Assembly: GCA_013298985.1 (NCBI GenBank)
Contig: JAAFJS010000013.1
Span: forward strand, 1 to 46,247
Source of the DNA: Cytophagales bacterium
Lineage (GTDB): Bacteria; Bacteroidota; Bacteroidia; Cytophagales; Thermoflexibacteraceae
Length of the DNA stretch: 46,247 nucleotides
Reading direction: 5' to 3'
How positions within the stretch are numbered: the stretch's first letter is position 1; each line of letters starts with the position of its first letter. Under the pieces are notes generated by a model, which had not been told where the DNA came from, made no database searches, and saw nothing but the letters and a program-made list of their open reading frames with translations. A program made the position numbers and the translations under genes. This document shows positions 33,295 to 41,521 of the stretch, piece by piece.

Positions 33295-34023
33295 TTATAA
33301 AAATTGTTGCATGATTAATTTGAAATTCTCTGGATTGTTTTTTGCAAATTTTGCCAGCCCTTCCATGCCTTTGACGAAATCCTCTCCTGACGCTTTTTGA
33401 ATGTCCGTAAGTGCCTTTTCCAAACGTTTTTCCTCTACATTAGGCGTATTGCCACTACTATTCGCATTGCCTATCTCAGTGGGTTTGGGGGCATTTCCTG
33501 CCAAGTTTTGTTGCATAATTCCGCCTACAAAGTCTATGATTTTATCAAACTGATTATTGGGTTCTCGCTTTTGTTGTAACTTGAATAACTCCAATTTGTA
33601 ATTGCTCTCCGTTTCAATTTGCTTTGCCCTCAAATCTGCCATTTGTGTATGCAATCCCAAAATTGTATTAAAATTGCTCTCATAGATATTGCCAATACTG
33701 CCAATCCCTGCCATAGAGGTAGTAACCGCTTGCGTGCCATTTGCCTCCAACTTGTTGAAGGGAAGCGACTGCTCAGAGTTTCTGCCATTGACGGTTTTTC
33801 TGCCGTAAATCATGTACCTGCCTGCTGGATACATTTGCATCAGTCCCCTAAAGTGTGTGATGGAATCATCCACATTGAGCGCGCTCGTACTTGACTTGCC
33901 AGTGAGGTCATCTACGTCTATTTCCTGACTTTTGAAGGCAACTTCTCTACCTCCAAAATAGCATACACGCCAGTAAGGAAGGTTGTTTTGTTTGAGCCAA
34001 TTCTCAACGTTCTCAATCGTCAT
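33295..34023 (-). CDS. Hypothetical protein of the virion-like operon
   Basis: The 242-residue protein has an N-terminal alpha/beta region (MTIENVENWLKQNNLPYWRV, then CYFGGREVAFKS), a Gly/Ser-rich loop region (TSMAGIGSIGNIYESN), a coiled helix (ETESNYKLELFKLQQKREPN) and a disordered stretch with Asn/Ser/Pro. No family is recognised. Position next to the basic protein suggests a virion-core or scaffold role, but nothing in the sequence shows this. Confidence 0.6.
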   Translation of the reverse strand: MTIENVENWLKQNNLPYWRVCYFGGREVAFKSQEIDVDDLTGKSSTSALNVDDSITHFRGLMQMYPAGRYMIYGRKTVNGRNSEQSLPFNKLEANGTQAVTTSMAGIGSIGNIYESNFNTILGLHTQMADLRAKQIETESNYKLELFKLQQKREPNNQFDKIIDFVGGIMQQNLAGNAPKPTEIGNANSSGNTPNVEEKRLEKALTDIQKASGEDFVKGMEGLAKFAKNNPENFKLIMQQFL

Positions 34024-34035
34024 GTTGTCAGGGGG

Positions 34036-34437
34036 TTAGTCTTCGTATATTGCCAAAAAACAAATCGCACTACTGGCAGGGATTGCATTTGCTACGGTTG
34101 CAACAAATTCTAAAAAAGACTTATCCCATGCAATTTTCTTACCTTGCAAAGTGAGCATACTTTCAGCCCTCACGCCGCCTGCTACTACGCCCTCATACAA
34201 AATAGATGATGGTAGTGTTTCGTAGATAATAGCGTTATCATCACCTGTTAATGTAACATAAATTGAAGCAGGCTGATGAATCACCAAGCCAGTGGGTGAG
34301 TGCGTCATGCCCATAGGTAACAAGAGGTGCAATAGTTTTTTGCCCTGCAAAATCGCTTGTTGTCCAAAAGTATAACGTGCTGTACCAGTTCGCAAAGGAA
34401 TGGTAATCAGTGCCGATTTTGGTGTTTTTTTCAGCAT
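34036..34437 (-). CDS. Beta-rich hypothetical protein, candidate minor capsid protein
   Basis: The 133-residue protein has a pattern of short strands (SALITIPLRTGTARYTFGQQ, GLVIHQPASIYVTLTGDDNA, and AICFLAIYED at the end). It is one base from the upstream gene stop. No match to a known family is evident. The beta-strand density and location in the operon are typical of a jelly-roll or minor coat protein. Confidence 0.58.
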   Translation of the reverse strand: MLKKTPKSALITIPLRTGTARYTFGQQAILQGKKLLHLLLPMGMTHSPTGLVIHQPASIYVTLTGDDNAIIYETLPSSILYEGVVAGGVRAESMLTLQGKKIAWDKSFLEFVATVANAIPASSAICFLAIYED

Positions 34438-34438
34438 A

Positions 34439-34732
34439 TCAAATCCCTGCGTTTAAACGGTTAAAAAGCGAAACATTGGAGTAATGCGCGATAAATAAGG
34501 CAAAGGCTTCTGAGGCAGGAAGTGCTAAAATTGCCTGTACCACACTCTGGGCAGTATCAGGTAATTTTACATCTGCTAAATGAGCCTCTAAATTATTATT
34601 TTGCAACTCCAAAGCATCTATTTGGTCTTGTAAGCTGTCTTGCTGTGCCTTTACCTCAGCGAGGTCTGATACCAAAGCAACATAAGCATTATGTATTTCC
34701 TGCTTCGTGTTGCCCATTGTGATTTCATTCAT
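34439..34732 (-). CDS. Small coiled-coil protein
   Basis: The 97-residue protein starts MNEITMGNTKQEIHNAYVAL (a start at the second Met is possible). A coiled coil at about 25-55 (QQDSLQDQIDALELQNNNLE) is followed by a hydrophobic helix (VQAILALPASEAFALFIAHY). It could be a scaffolding or assembly protein beside the candidate capsid gene. No family is recognised. Confidence 0.6.
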   Translation of the reverse strand: MNEITMGNTKQEIHNAYVALVSDLAEVKAQQDSLQDQIDALELQNNNLEAHLADVKLPDTAQSVVQAILALPASEAFALFIAHYSNVSLFNRLNAGI

Positions 34733-34784
34733 AAGAATTACAGTTTAAAAATCCTTATTTTATTACACTATCGGAAAAATTCCT

Positions 34785-35498
34785 TTAAGAAGGATTTGTT
34801 TGCTGTAACGCAGGCGTATTTCTTCTGCGTACCATTGCTTTCTCGCGGTTTGATTCTTCTGTCGCGCCGCCCTCAATGAGATAGCCGCCCGCGTAGAATA
34901 CCAACTTATTGTCCGTACCCGCCGTAACTGATTCAATTTGAACACCTGTTATTAATGGGATTTCCAGTGTAAAAGTGTTTTTTCTTGCACCCGACAAACG
35001 CAACATAGGTTCTAACTCCATAAATGGGTACTCATACTCAAATTGTGAGTTTGAATTGACCGCTGATTGAAAAGTTTGTGGCACTTGTCTAAACCTCAAC
35101 GTATCTAAGGCACTATACACCACATTGTTTTGAATTTGAACGCGCATAATGGCGTTATAAATCAACTCTAAGTGAGCAGGTGTAAAGCCCGCGACGGCAG
35201 GGAAGTTAGTCAAGTTTGGAAAGGTCTGTAAAACACCGGTTCCTAATTGATTGGCTGGCTCACGAAGCAAAAAAATACCAAATTCGCTTGCACAGAAAAA
35301 GTCTTGACGATTGAGCCTGCGCTCAGTCAGCTTCTGCGTGTTGTCATCGTTGAAATCAACGGTGTAAGTGTTTTGCTGATTTCGTAAAACCACCTCTTGT
35401 TTCAAAAATGACTTGGTTGGATTTTGGTTGGGAAATTGTTGCCTAAGCAGGTTAAGCAACGCCCTATCCCTTTGGGTTTTCATACTTCTTGCTGACAT
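34785..35498 (-). CDS. Candidate major capsid protein
   Basis: The 237-residue protein begins MSARSMKTQRDRALLNLLRQ, then KSFLKQEVVLRNQQNTYTVD, RRLNRQDFFCASEFGIFLLR, and later MLRLSGARKNTFTLEIPLIT and DNKLVFYAGGYLIEGG. It is strand-rich, with no signal peptide or membrane helix, and sits between the membrane proteins and the assembly-like genes. I think it is the best capsid candidate, from composition and place, and I see no motif that settles it. Double jelly-roll capsids usually exceed 300 residues, so a single jelly-roll or another fold is likely. Confidence 0.5.
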   Translation of the reverse strand: MSARSMKTQRDRALLNLLRQQFPNQNPTKSFLKQEVVLRNQQNTYTVDFNDDNTQKLTERRLNRQDFFCASEFGIFLLREPANQLGTGVLQTFPNLTNFPAVAGFTPAHLELIYNAIMRVQIQNNVVYSALDTLRFRQVPQTFQSAVNSNSQFEYEYPFMELEPMLRLSGARKNTFTLEIPLITGVQIESVTAGTDNKLVFYAGGYLIEGGATEESNREKAMVRRRNTPALQQTNPS

Positions 35499-35561
35499 AA
35501 AATAAATTTAGAAAATAGTGTGAAAAAAAATAAGACTTAAAACATGGAAACCGCGATAATG

Positions 35562-36020
35562 TTATACTGTAAAATTATCTACGCACCCTACCTCATTTTC
35601 AGGCTCATCACCTGCTACAAAGTCCTCTGCATCACCTACCTGTCCGATAAGTTCTGCCTCATCTTCAGAGGAGGCAATCGCCTCATCATCTGCGCCGTCC
35701 AAGTATCCTTGAACATAAGCATCATCTTCAGCGATTCCTACTTCACCCACACCCGCAATGCGAGGGAATGAATTAGGGGCTACTGCCTGACCTATCATTA
35801 AGCCACCTATAGTCATCATGCCCTGCCCTATTTCGGACATTACTCCTTTTTTGGAGGCAAGAAAACCGCCTAAAATACAAACTACCCCTGCCTTGATGAA
35901 TGGATTAGCTCGCTCACCTCCCAAAGTGGCAGGGATAAACTTCGCTATTTGCACCGCCCCAAAGCCTCCGACCGCTTGCATAGCTACTTTGGTAGCTATT
36001 TGTTTTAAATTAATCCTCAT
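35562..36020 (-). CDS. Glycine-rich membrane protein with acidic tail
   Basis: The 152-residue protein has three hydrophobic Gly-rich stretches (about 15-35, 43-60 and 64-82; KAGVVCILGGFLASKKGVMS and GMMTIGGLMIGQAVAPNS), then an acidic tail of about 55 residues rich in Asp, Glu and Ala. Proteins of this type are common in virions with internal membranes. No family is recognised. A TTTTCTTTTAGCGATA box lies about 40 bp before the start. Confidence 0.6.
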   Translation of the reverse strand: MRINLKQIATKVAMQAVGGFGAVQIAKFIPATLGGERANPFIKAGVVCILGGFLASKKGVMSEIGQGMMTIGGLMIGQAVAPNSFPRIAGVGEVGIAEDDAYVQGYLDGADDEAIASSEDEAELIGQVGDAEDFVAGDEPENEVGCVDNFTV

Positions 36021-36079
36021 AAATTGATAAATAGTTAAAAATGAGAAACTTAGTTAAATCTATCGCTAAAAGAAAAAAA

Positions 36080-36406
36080 CTAAATCACATACAAAAAGCC
36101 TATCTCGTCTTCATATTCTCCACCGCTTTCCTCTACTGGTGGAGGCGTTTGTACTGGTGCAATTACCTCTTGTAATGGTACAGTAGTGGCAGGTGCATTT
36201 TGTACTGGTGGAGGGTTATTCACCACTGTTACAGGCGTTTGCTTGCTTCCTTGTTGCATCTGCTGACGTAGCTGAACATATCTTTCCATCGCATTAGACA
36301 TAGGAGTAACTGGCACTGATGGAGTGCTGTTTTGGGTGCGGCGTGCTGACCTTTTACTGGCACGTGCTACCCTCCTTTCCTGTCTGCGCTGTCTTCTTTT
36401 GCTCAT
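36080..36406 (-). CDS. Basic, proline-rich small protein
   Basis: The 108-residue protein has an Arg-rich N-terminus (MSKRRQRRQERRVARASKRS), a Gln/Met-rich middle and a Pro/Val-rich tail ending GGEYEDEIGFLYVI. The Arg cluster can bind nucleic acid. No membrane helix is visible. It starts one base after the stop of the larger basic membrane protein upstream, and the two have similar Arg-rich N-terminal parts, so they could share a role in DNA packing. Confidence 0.6.
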   Translation of the reverse strand: MSKRRQRRQERRVARASKRSARRTQNSTPSVPVTPMSNAMERYVQLRQQMQQGSKQTPVTVVNNPPPVQNAPATTVPLQEVIAPVQTPPPVEESGGEYEDEIGFLYVI

Positions 36407-36407
36407 G

Positions 36408-37301
36408 CTACTTGCCTTTTTTGGAAGTCAGAATAATCAATAAAATCACCCCCCCGATTGCCATGGTCGTTCCATTCAACTGTAACCCGCCGCCTGAAGC
36501 AGGTGGAGGATTGGTAGTGCGTTGTTGCCTCATTTGTGCCAAACGCTGTGGAACACGCGTACGCATCTGATTTTGATTTGCCACTGGTCTTTGTGGCAAA
36601 GGTTGCTGTCGTGGCATGGTCGTAGGACGATTTAACTGCCTTTGGGGTGTCTGTCTTTGGGTAGTAGGACGACTTCTTGCTCTACCAATCCCATATAAAT
36701 CACCCCAAATGCCTTCTACCGTACTTTCCATGCTCTCTTGTTGCCAAGCCTCGTCAGACCAACCATCATCTACAGGCATTTCCTCCTCTACAGGTACTGT
36801 ATTGGTTTCTACCTGCACTACAATAGGAGCTTGATTAAATGGTTGTGTTTGCATCACAAGCGGTGCTTGTGGTTCAAACATATCATAACCCTCCTGTAGT
36901 GGGTCCTCCATGAAAGGTTCTTGTTGCAAAGGTTGCTGCCTCATTGTCGCCAAGGAGTTTCTCACCTGACCGCCTAACGTGCGTATAGTTTCTTGTCGTC
37001 TGATGTTGCGATTACTACGCCTCACATCATTGTTCTGACGCGTAACCTCCTTTCTTTCGGCAGTGGCATTTCTGACATCATTTCGCAAGGTAGCGCGTGC
37101 CGTTCTTCGTTCCATTTTTTGCGAAAAACTTGTCCTGCGCTTATCTGCACGTCTGGTAGCTTTCGCATTGGTACGGTTTGACCTCCGCTCTGCACGCCTA
37201 CCTTGCCTGCGCGCAATGCGCCTACCCGCTCCAACTGCGCCGATGTCTTCTAATTCTGCAATGACATCATCTGTACCTGATAACCTAACTATTTTGCTCA
37301 T
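36408..37301 (-). CDS. Arg-rich protein with C-terminal membrane anchor
   Basis: The 297-residue protein has a strongly basic part (about 20-110; IARRQGRRAERRSNRTNAKA, NNDVRRSNRNIRRQETI), a Gln/Pro/Arg-rich disordered middle and one C-terminal membrane helix (about 272-294, LNGTTMAIGGVILLIILTSK). It looks like a tail-anchored membrane protein whose basic cytoplasmic side could bind the genome. No family is recognised. It is 9 bp from the upstream transglutaminase-like gene. Confidence 0.62.
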   Translation of the reverse strand: MSKIVRLSGTDDVIAELEDIGAVGAGRRIARRQGRRAERRSNRTNAKATRRADKRRTSFSQKMERRTARATLRNDVRNATAERKEVTRQNNDVRRSNRNIRRQETIRTLGGQVRNSLATMRQQPLQQEPFMEDPLQEGYDMFEPQAPLVMQTQPFNQAPIVVQVETNTVPVEEEMPVDDGWSDEAWQQESMESTVEGIWGDLYGIGRARSRPTTQRQTPQRQLNRPTTMPRQQPLPQRPVANQNQMRTRVPQRLAQMRQQRTTNPPPASGGGLQLNGTTMAIGGVILLIILTSKKGK

Positions 37302-37310
37302 ACATGATAC

Positions 37311-38306
37311 TTAATTGGGTACAACATCTACTTTGTACGTGTGTGGCTTTTCACTGTTAAAGAAAGGCAAACACGCATCTATTAAAATTTCCCTACCTTG
37401 CTCATTTTTAGCAACTACGTACACGTGTGTAGGGGTTTGATTGGCTTTGAAGGAAACAAAACGAAAGGCAAAGGGAATCCCTGAATTTCTCAAAATACTG
37501 GCAGTAAGGATTGAATACCCTTTGCAGTCTGAAAATCCATCGTAAATCACTCGGTCAGGAGTTTTGGAGAACTGTACGCCTATTGGGTCCAACTGATAGC
37601 GTATGTTTTTACGAAGAAAATCGTAAATGTTTTTACACGTTTCAGTCCTGTTTTGCCCTCTGAATTGCCCTGCCACTGCTTGTGTTTGATGCCAAGACAA
37701 CTTAAAGGTATTGGCAATCTCTACCATGATGTCAGCAGTATCTCCGTCATGGTGGATAGTTTCTGCAATGCCTTTGGGTTTGGGTAATACAGCAACAATT
37801 TGGTTGAAATTCACCTCGCCAATCCTTGCATTGCGTTGCTGTGGAATGTACTCAGAGAGTTGAACTGCTACATTAATAGGAAAATTTGCGCCTCTTGAAA
37901 CCAAGCCGCCTTTGACCTCTACCACTTGACTTCTCAGGGCGTTCACCGTTTCTTTGATGCCTCGCCTGATGATGCTCATGAGATTACTACCTAATACACG
38001 TGCCAATGCACCCAATCCAATGTTGATAGGGATTTCTATAATCGTAACATCTACTGGCGCAAGGTTAAAGGATTCGTTGCGCTGAATTGTACCTATCAGG
38101 CTTCCTTTCATGTAGAGGTTGAGCAATATTTTATCTACGCTTTGGGCAACTGAGGAGGGATTAGCAATGCGAATTACCGCGACTAATTCCATGCCTTGCA
38201 AATTGATGCGATGCACTCGTAAAGCGGTCAGGGCGTAATCTAAACGAGATACGCTACTGCCTTGACGCAATAACAGAAAAGCCAATATGCCGATTATCCA
38301 TTCCAT
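37311..38306 (-). CDS. Membrane-anchored protein with LEA2-like and transglutaminase-like domains
   Basis: The 331-residue protein has an N-terminal membrane helix (about 2-14), a LEA-2-like beta domain (about 22-105; LVAVIRIANPSSVAQSVDKI) and a transglutaminase-like domain (about 195-312). The catalytic triad is C261 in GFSDCKGYS, H294 in TPTHVYVVA and D310 in EILIDAC. Bacterial members of this superfamily include peptidases and crosslinking enzymes. First gene of the leftward operon, so it could process or stabilise virion proteins. The 9-bp gap to the next gene indicates cotranscription. Confidence 0.78.
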   Translation of the reverse strand: MEWIIGILAFLLLRQGSSVSRLDYALTALRVHRINLQGMELVAVIRIANPSSVAQSVDKILLNLYMKGSLIGTIQRNESFNLAPVDVTIIEIPINIGLGALARVLGSNLMSIIRRGIKETVNALRSQVVEVKGGLVSRGANFPINVAVQLSEYIPQQRNARIGEVNFNQIVAVLPKPKGIAETIHHDGDTADIMVEIANTFKLSWHQTQAVAGQFRGQNRTETCKNIYDFLRKNIRYQLDPIGVQFSKTPDRVIYDGFSDCKGYSILTASILRNSGIPFAFRFVSFKANQTPTHVYVVAKNEQGREILIDACLPFFNSEKPHTYKVDVVPN

Positions 38307-38341
38307 GAGGCGAACATAATGGAAGCGGAAAAACTGCTTTT

Positions 38342-38400
38342 CCGTTATTTTCCGTTAGTTTCAGATAATTGCCGTTATTTTCCGTTATTTTCAGCTAATT
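38342..38400. repeat. Iteron-like tandem 29-bp repeats in the divergent control region
   Basis: Two 29-bp copies (38342-38370 and 38372-38400), differing at two positions, each contain two CCGTTATTTT-type decamers (38342, 38352, 38372, 38382; one reads CCGTTAGTTT) at 10-bp period, followed by CAGnTAATT. They lie between the virion operon start and the small rightward HTH gene, where operator sites or a replication origin would be expected. Confidence 0.75.
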
Positions 38401-38430
38401 TTGGTAATTTTGATAAAAATTATTTTTTCT

Positions 38431-38622
38431 ATGGATATAAATGTGTTGCTGACTGCCAATAGTTTAGGAAAGTCGCAAATAGCCATCATTTTAGGCGTGA
38501 GTATGCCCACACTTAGAAAGGAATTAAGGAAAGCGGGTTTTTGTTTGGAGAAAAGGAGAATCATTTATGCGGTGGACTTGGTGAGAATCCACCGTCATTT
38601 TGTAGGACAAAAGGAAAGTTAA
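38431..38622 (+). CDS. Small helix-turn-helix regulator
   Basis: The 63-residue protein from ATG 38431 (MDINVLLTANSLGKSQIAII) has a single helix-turn-helix, with the recognition part LGVSMPTLRKELRKAGFCLE. An upstream TTG would add 10 residues. It is transcribed divergently from the virion operon and faces the iteron-like repeats, so it is the likely regulator of that operon. The rest of the region after it is short. Confidence 0.6.
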   Translation: MDINVLLTANSLGKSQIAIILGVSMPTLRKELRKAGFCLEKRRIIYAVDLVRIHRHFVGQKES

Positions 38623-38712
38623 AACATGAATTGAACGGTGCGCCGTAGCGACCTACTGCTCTCTCTTTGCGCCTCCGTTCCGTTCCTCATCACGCCCATA
38701 CTTTCCTTTTTT

Positions 38713-38764
38713 GGTATCAAAAAGCCCTGCTGCGGATTATAATATGAGCTTCATTTGGTATCAA
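38713..38764. repeat. Paired GGTATCAA element, copy 2
   Basis: GGTATCAA at 38713-38720 and 38757-38764, 44 bp apart, between the convergent HTH and Toprim genes. The right one is inside the last codons of the Toprim gene. Confidence 0.7.
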
Positions 38765-39650
38765 TCAAATACTCGTTTAAGTCTTTGTGGCGTGGATACA
38801 TGGATTTGAAAAAATCATAAAATTTTGCTTGAGGATAGATTTTTTTATAAAAATCAGCAGTATCGTTACCTGCTTCATCATTGTCTATACATAATCCAAT
38901 ACATGAGTATTTGCTTACAATATCTAATGAAGCCTCTTTGTTGCACACACCATTTAATATCAAAAAGTCAAATAAAGGAGTTACATTTCTTTTAACCGTC
39001 AGAAAACTTAAAAAATCCATAAATCCTTCAAAAATGACTATAAAAGCCCGCATATCCTCCTTTGAAATATTACTAATAAAAGTAACTCCCTTAATATTAC
39101 ACCCCTTGAAATACTTGTTTCGCAACTCGTACCCGCCTAAATCATTTTTAAATGCTAAAGCAAAATATTGTTTGTCATTAAATTGTATGGTGTAGTATGC
39201 CTCTTGTAAGTAGATTTTAGCAAGTTCCAAGTTTATTTTACGCGACTCAAGGTACTGTATCAATGCTTTGTTTTCCAATGCCTTGACCTTGTTTATAATA
39301 ATACGTTTTTTATTTACATAACCACAAGGCATTTCTATTTGAGCTATATCTTCCCTTTCTTCCGTTGAAAGACCTAAATGATGGTGGAAATGTAACAATA
39401 TTTCCATTGCTCTACCAAAATCGCACTGGTAGAGATTTTGCACCAAACGAATGATGCTACCTCTATCACTTCCAAAGTCATTGAACACGTTTTTTTCAGG
39501 GTGAACATAACAACTGGGTGTGTTCTCCTCTCTGATGCGATACAATAACTGACTGCCTACAGTCTTGACTGGCATGATGCCCACACTTGCCAAATAATCT
39601 ACAATGGAGATTTGACACACCTTGTGAATGGTTATTTTGTCGTAGTACAT
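38751..39650 (-). CDS. Toprim primase-like replication protein
   Basis: The 299-residue protein has an N-terminal CHC2-like module without most of the zinc cysteines (LYRIREENTPSCYVHPEKN, then VFNDFGSDRGSIIRLVQNL) and a Toprim domain with E208 in IFEGFMDFLSF and D256/D258 in CIDNDEAGNDTADFY. This is the arrangement of the primases carried by Bacteroidota mobile elements. It overlaps the Rep gene upstream by 19 bp, so both are translated from one mRNA and likely act together at the replication origin. Confidence 0.85.
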   Translation of the reverse strand: MYYDKITIHKVCQISIVDYLASVGIMPVKTVGSQLLYRIREENTPSCYVHPEKNVFNDFGSDRGSIIRLVQNLYQCDFGRAMEILLHFHHHLGLSTEEREDIAQIEMPCGYVNKKRIIINKVKALENKALIQYLESRKINLELAKIYLQEAYYTIQFNDKQYFALAFKNDLGGYELRNKYFKGCNIKGVTFISNISKEDMRAFIVIFEGFMDFLSFLTVKRNVTPLFDFLILNGVCNKEASLDIVSKYSCIGLCIDNDEAGNDTADFYKKIYPQAKFYDFFKSMYPRHKDLNEYLIDTK

Positions 39651-41197
39651 AATTTTTCTTCTTTTTGGTATTTTTGAAAGGAATCAAGGGTAAATAATTC
39701 AAAAAAATTGCCCGCGCTCACTAACTTCATTTGCTGAGGTACGGATAAGATGCTATTAATTTCATAGAGGTACTTTTCTCTTTTGAGGTCTTTTAACATT
39801 TTGGGGGCAAATGCCAAGTCTTTTTTAGTTTTTGAGTGGTAGTATAAGGTTTCTGGGCGCGTGCAATAAAGTAAAGTGTAGTCTGTATCCTCTACTTTTT
39901 CAAAGGTTTCAGGGCTAATGCTGTATGCCTCTGTATTTTCTATTTTGCCCATGCTCACTTCCTCACCTTGAGGCTGTGGAATTTCGGTTTCTTCTGTCCC
40001 TTCTGCCTCGCTGGGCTGTGGGGCATTGTCTTTTTGGTGATTGAGATTCAAGGACTTATCATTGTAGCAAAACCCAAAACGACCATATAAATTTAAGTTT
40101 TGTGTATTGGCTAATATGGTCTTTATCAAATCAAGGTCGTATTGTGGTATTTTACCCACTGTCTTGGTCTTATATTGCTCTCCTATTTGCTCTTTTTGCG
40201 TATAATCATCACTTTTGAAGTGGTATTTGAGGGTTTCTAACATTCCTTTTTCCCAATCTTGGAGAGAAGAATGTTCAGTAATATATACTTTCTGATAGCG
40301 GCTACTTTGTTGCACTTCTTGTAAGTTTTCTGCGTACTGGTGCATCACTTTTTCTTTGTAATAGAGTGATTCACAATGGATAATGAAACCGCCTGTAAGC
40401 CTTTGCCACTCATTTACGATTGCCTCACGTGCCTCATTGATGCTGTATTCTTTGGGCATAAAGCACAAAATATGCAAGTGTGAGTGAATACCATTGCCGT
40501 TGGGTGATTGCTTGTTTTCGCAATTATACTCACCGCCTGAGAGGTATTTTTTACACTTGGTTTTGGTGCGTAGGTACTTGAACTTTTCTATTAAATCATT
40601 GGCATAGAAGGTCTTACCATTCCAAATGCCCTCCTTATGTGGCACTGTCAAAACAATGTGTAAGGGAATATAATCGCCTTTTAACTTTTCAAAATTAGTT
40701 TGTAAATAGCTTTTCCAAATCTTTACTAATCGCTTGTATTTGAGGTAATTAGCTACGGCGCACAGTTTGTGCCTGCTGTAAATAGCGTTCCTAATTTGGG
40801 TTTTTCCTGTCTTTTTGAAGTGTTTGAGGAAAACACCCCTTTTCCTCAATTCAAAATAATATTTTATAAGTAGCTTATTATCAAGGAATCGCTCATTTAG
40901 AATCTCACCAGTTTCAAAGTCTATGCACGCTTTTTCTACTTCTTTGTACTTTTTGTAATGGGTAATATCTAAGTCATTGATTTTCAAATAGTCTGCTATC
41001 TGATTAGATAATTGGATTTGCTGTTTGAATTTATTAGCGATTTTATACGCATGACGATTGTTTGAAGACACTAAACCTTTGTGTTTCTCTAACACTAAGG
41101 CAGCGTTTTCACGGTTATTGCGTATATTATCAAGTAAGGTATCAGGACTGCCAAAATGCTTGCCCTGCTCGCGCCAATCTATCTCAAATGCTACCAT
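39632..41197 (-). CDS. Rolling-circle replication initiator, HUH endonuclease of the Rep_1 type
   Basis: The 521-residue protein has the three Rep motifs in order: motif I HIVLTVPHKEG (about 180-190), the HUH motif at H240-L-H242 in GIHSHLHILCF, and motif III with the nicking Tyr Y325 and Lys K328 in ETLKYHFKSDD, which closely resembles the KYxxKxSD of pC194-family Rep proteins. The enzyme nicks one strand at the origin and starts strand displacement. No helicase motif is seen, so host helicase is needed. The C-terminus is acidic and Gln/Pro-rich (about 390-430). Overlaps the 73-aa gene upstream by 7 bp and the Toprim gene by 19 bp. Confidence 0.88.
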   Translation of the reverse strand: MVAFEIDWREQGKHFGSPDTLLDNIRNNRENAALVLEKHKGLVSSNNRHAYKIANKFKQQIQLSNQIADYLKINDLDITHYKKYKEVEKACIDFETGEILNERFLDNKLLIKYYFELRKRGVFLKHFKKTGKTQIRNAIYSRHKLCAVANYLKYKRLVKIWKSYLQTNFEKLKGDYIPLHIVLTVPHKEGIWNGKTFYANDLIEKFKYLRTKTKCKKYLSGGEYNCENKQSPNGNGIHSHLHILCFMPKEYSINEAREAIVNEWQRLTGGFIIHCESLYYKEKVMHQYAENLQEVQQSSRYQKVYITEHSSLQDWEKGMLETLKYHFKSDDYTQKEQIGEQYKTKTVGKIPQYDLDLIKTILANTQNLNLYGRFGFCYNDKSLNLNHQKDNAPQPSEAEGTEETEIPQPQGEEVSMGKIENTEAYSISPETFEKVEDTDYTLLYCTRPETLYYHSKTKKDLAFAPKMLKDLKREKYLYEINSILSVPQQMKLVSAGNFFELFTLDSFQKYQKEEKLCTTTK

Positions 41198-41412
41198 GCA
41201 ACTTGTGGGGTTTCAAGTGGTGAAGAAAAAAGTAAAGTAATTTGTGCCTCTGTATGGGCGGGTAACTCGTGCCACTCACCTACCCTGCTTTCAAAGTCTG
41301 CGATTGCCTGCTCAGCTGAAATCGTGTATCTAAAAGTATCTGGATAGGTACTTTTAGAACTTTCTGCGACTACTTCGTGTTCTGCTTCTGTGATATATGC
41401 CAAATCTTGCAT
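41191..41412 (-). CDS. Small acidic protein, first gene of the rep operon
   Basis: The 73-residue protein (MQDLAYITEAEHEVVAESSK at the start) overlaps the Rep start by 7 bp and is the first gene of the rep operon after the terminator at 41431-41462. It has no recognised domain. Control or assistance of Rep is an inference from gene order. Confidence 0.6.
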   Translation of the reverse strand: MQDLAYITEAEHEVVAESSKSTYPDTFRYTISAEQAIADFESRVGEWHELPAHTEAQITLLFSSPLETPQVAW

Positions 41413-41430
41413 TTTTTTATGATGGTTTTA

Positions 41431-41462
41431 AAAACTCCTTACTTGTGATAAGGAGTTTTTTT
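41431..41462. terminator. Rho-independent terminator before the rep operon
   Basis: AAAACTCCTTA (41431-41441) pairs with TAAGGAGTTTT (41449-41459), with a T run following. It separates the RHH gene from the rep operon. It could act in both directions because short T-rich tracts flank both sides. Confidence 0.7.
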
Positions 41463-41465
41463 GTT

Positions 41466-41516
41466 TTGATACTAAATTAAGTTAAACCGGTTTTCCCCGA
41501 ACCTTTTTTTGATACC
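41466..41516. repeat. Paired GGTATCAA element, copy 3 (opposite orientation)
   Basis: TTGATACT at 41466-41473 and TTGATACC at 41509-41516, 43 bp apart. On the minus strand the order and flanks match copy 1 (GGTATCAAAAAAAGG near one end, TTAATTTAGTATCAA near the other). Confidence 0.65.
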
Positions 41517-41521
41517 AATTC

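Noticed and set aside
38623-38712. Possible small gene or IS remnant in the GC-rich stretch after the HTH gene
   Set aside because: No ORF or inverted repeat was found; it is just a short GC-rich convergent gap.
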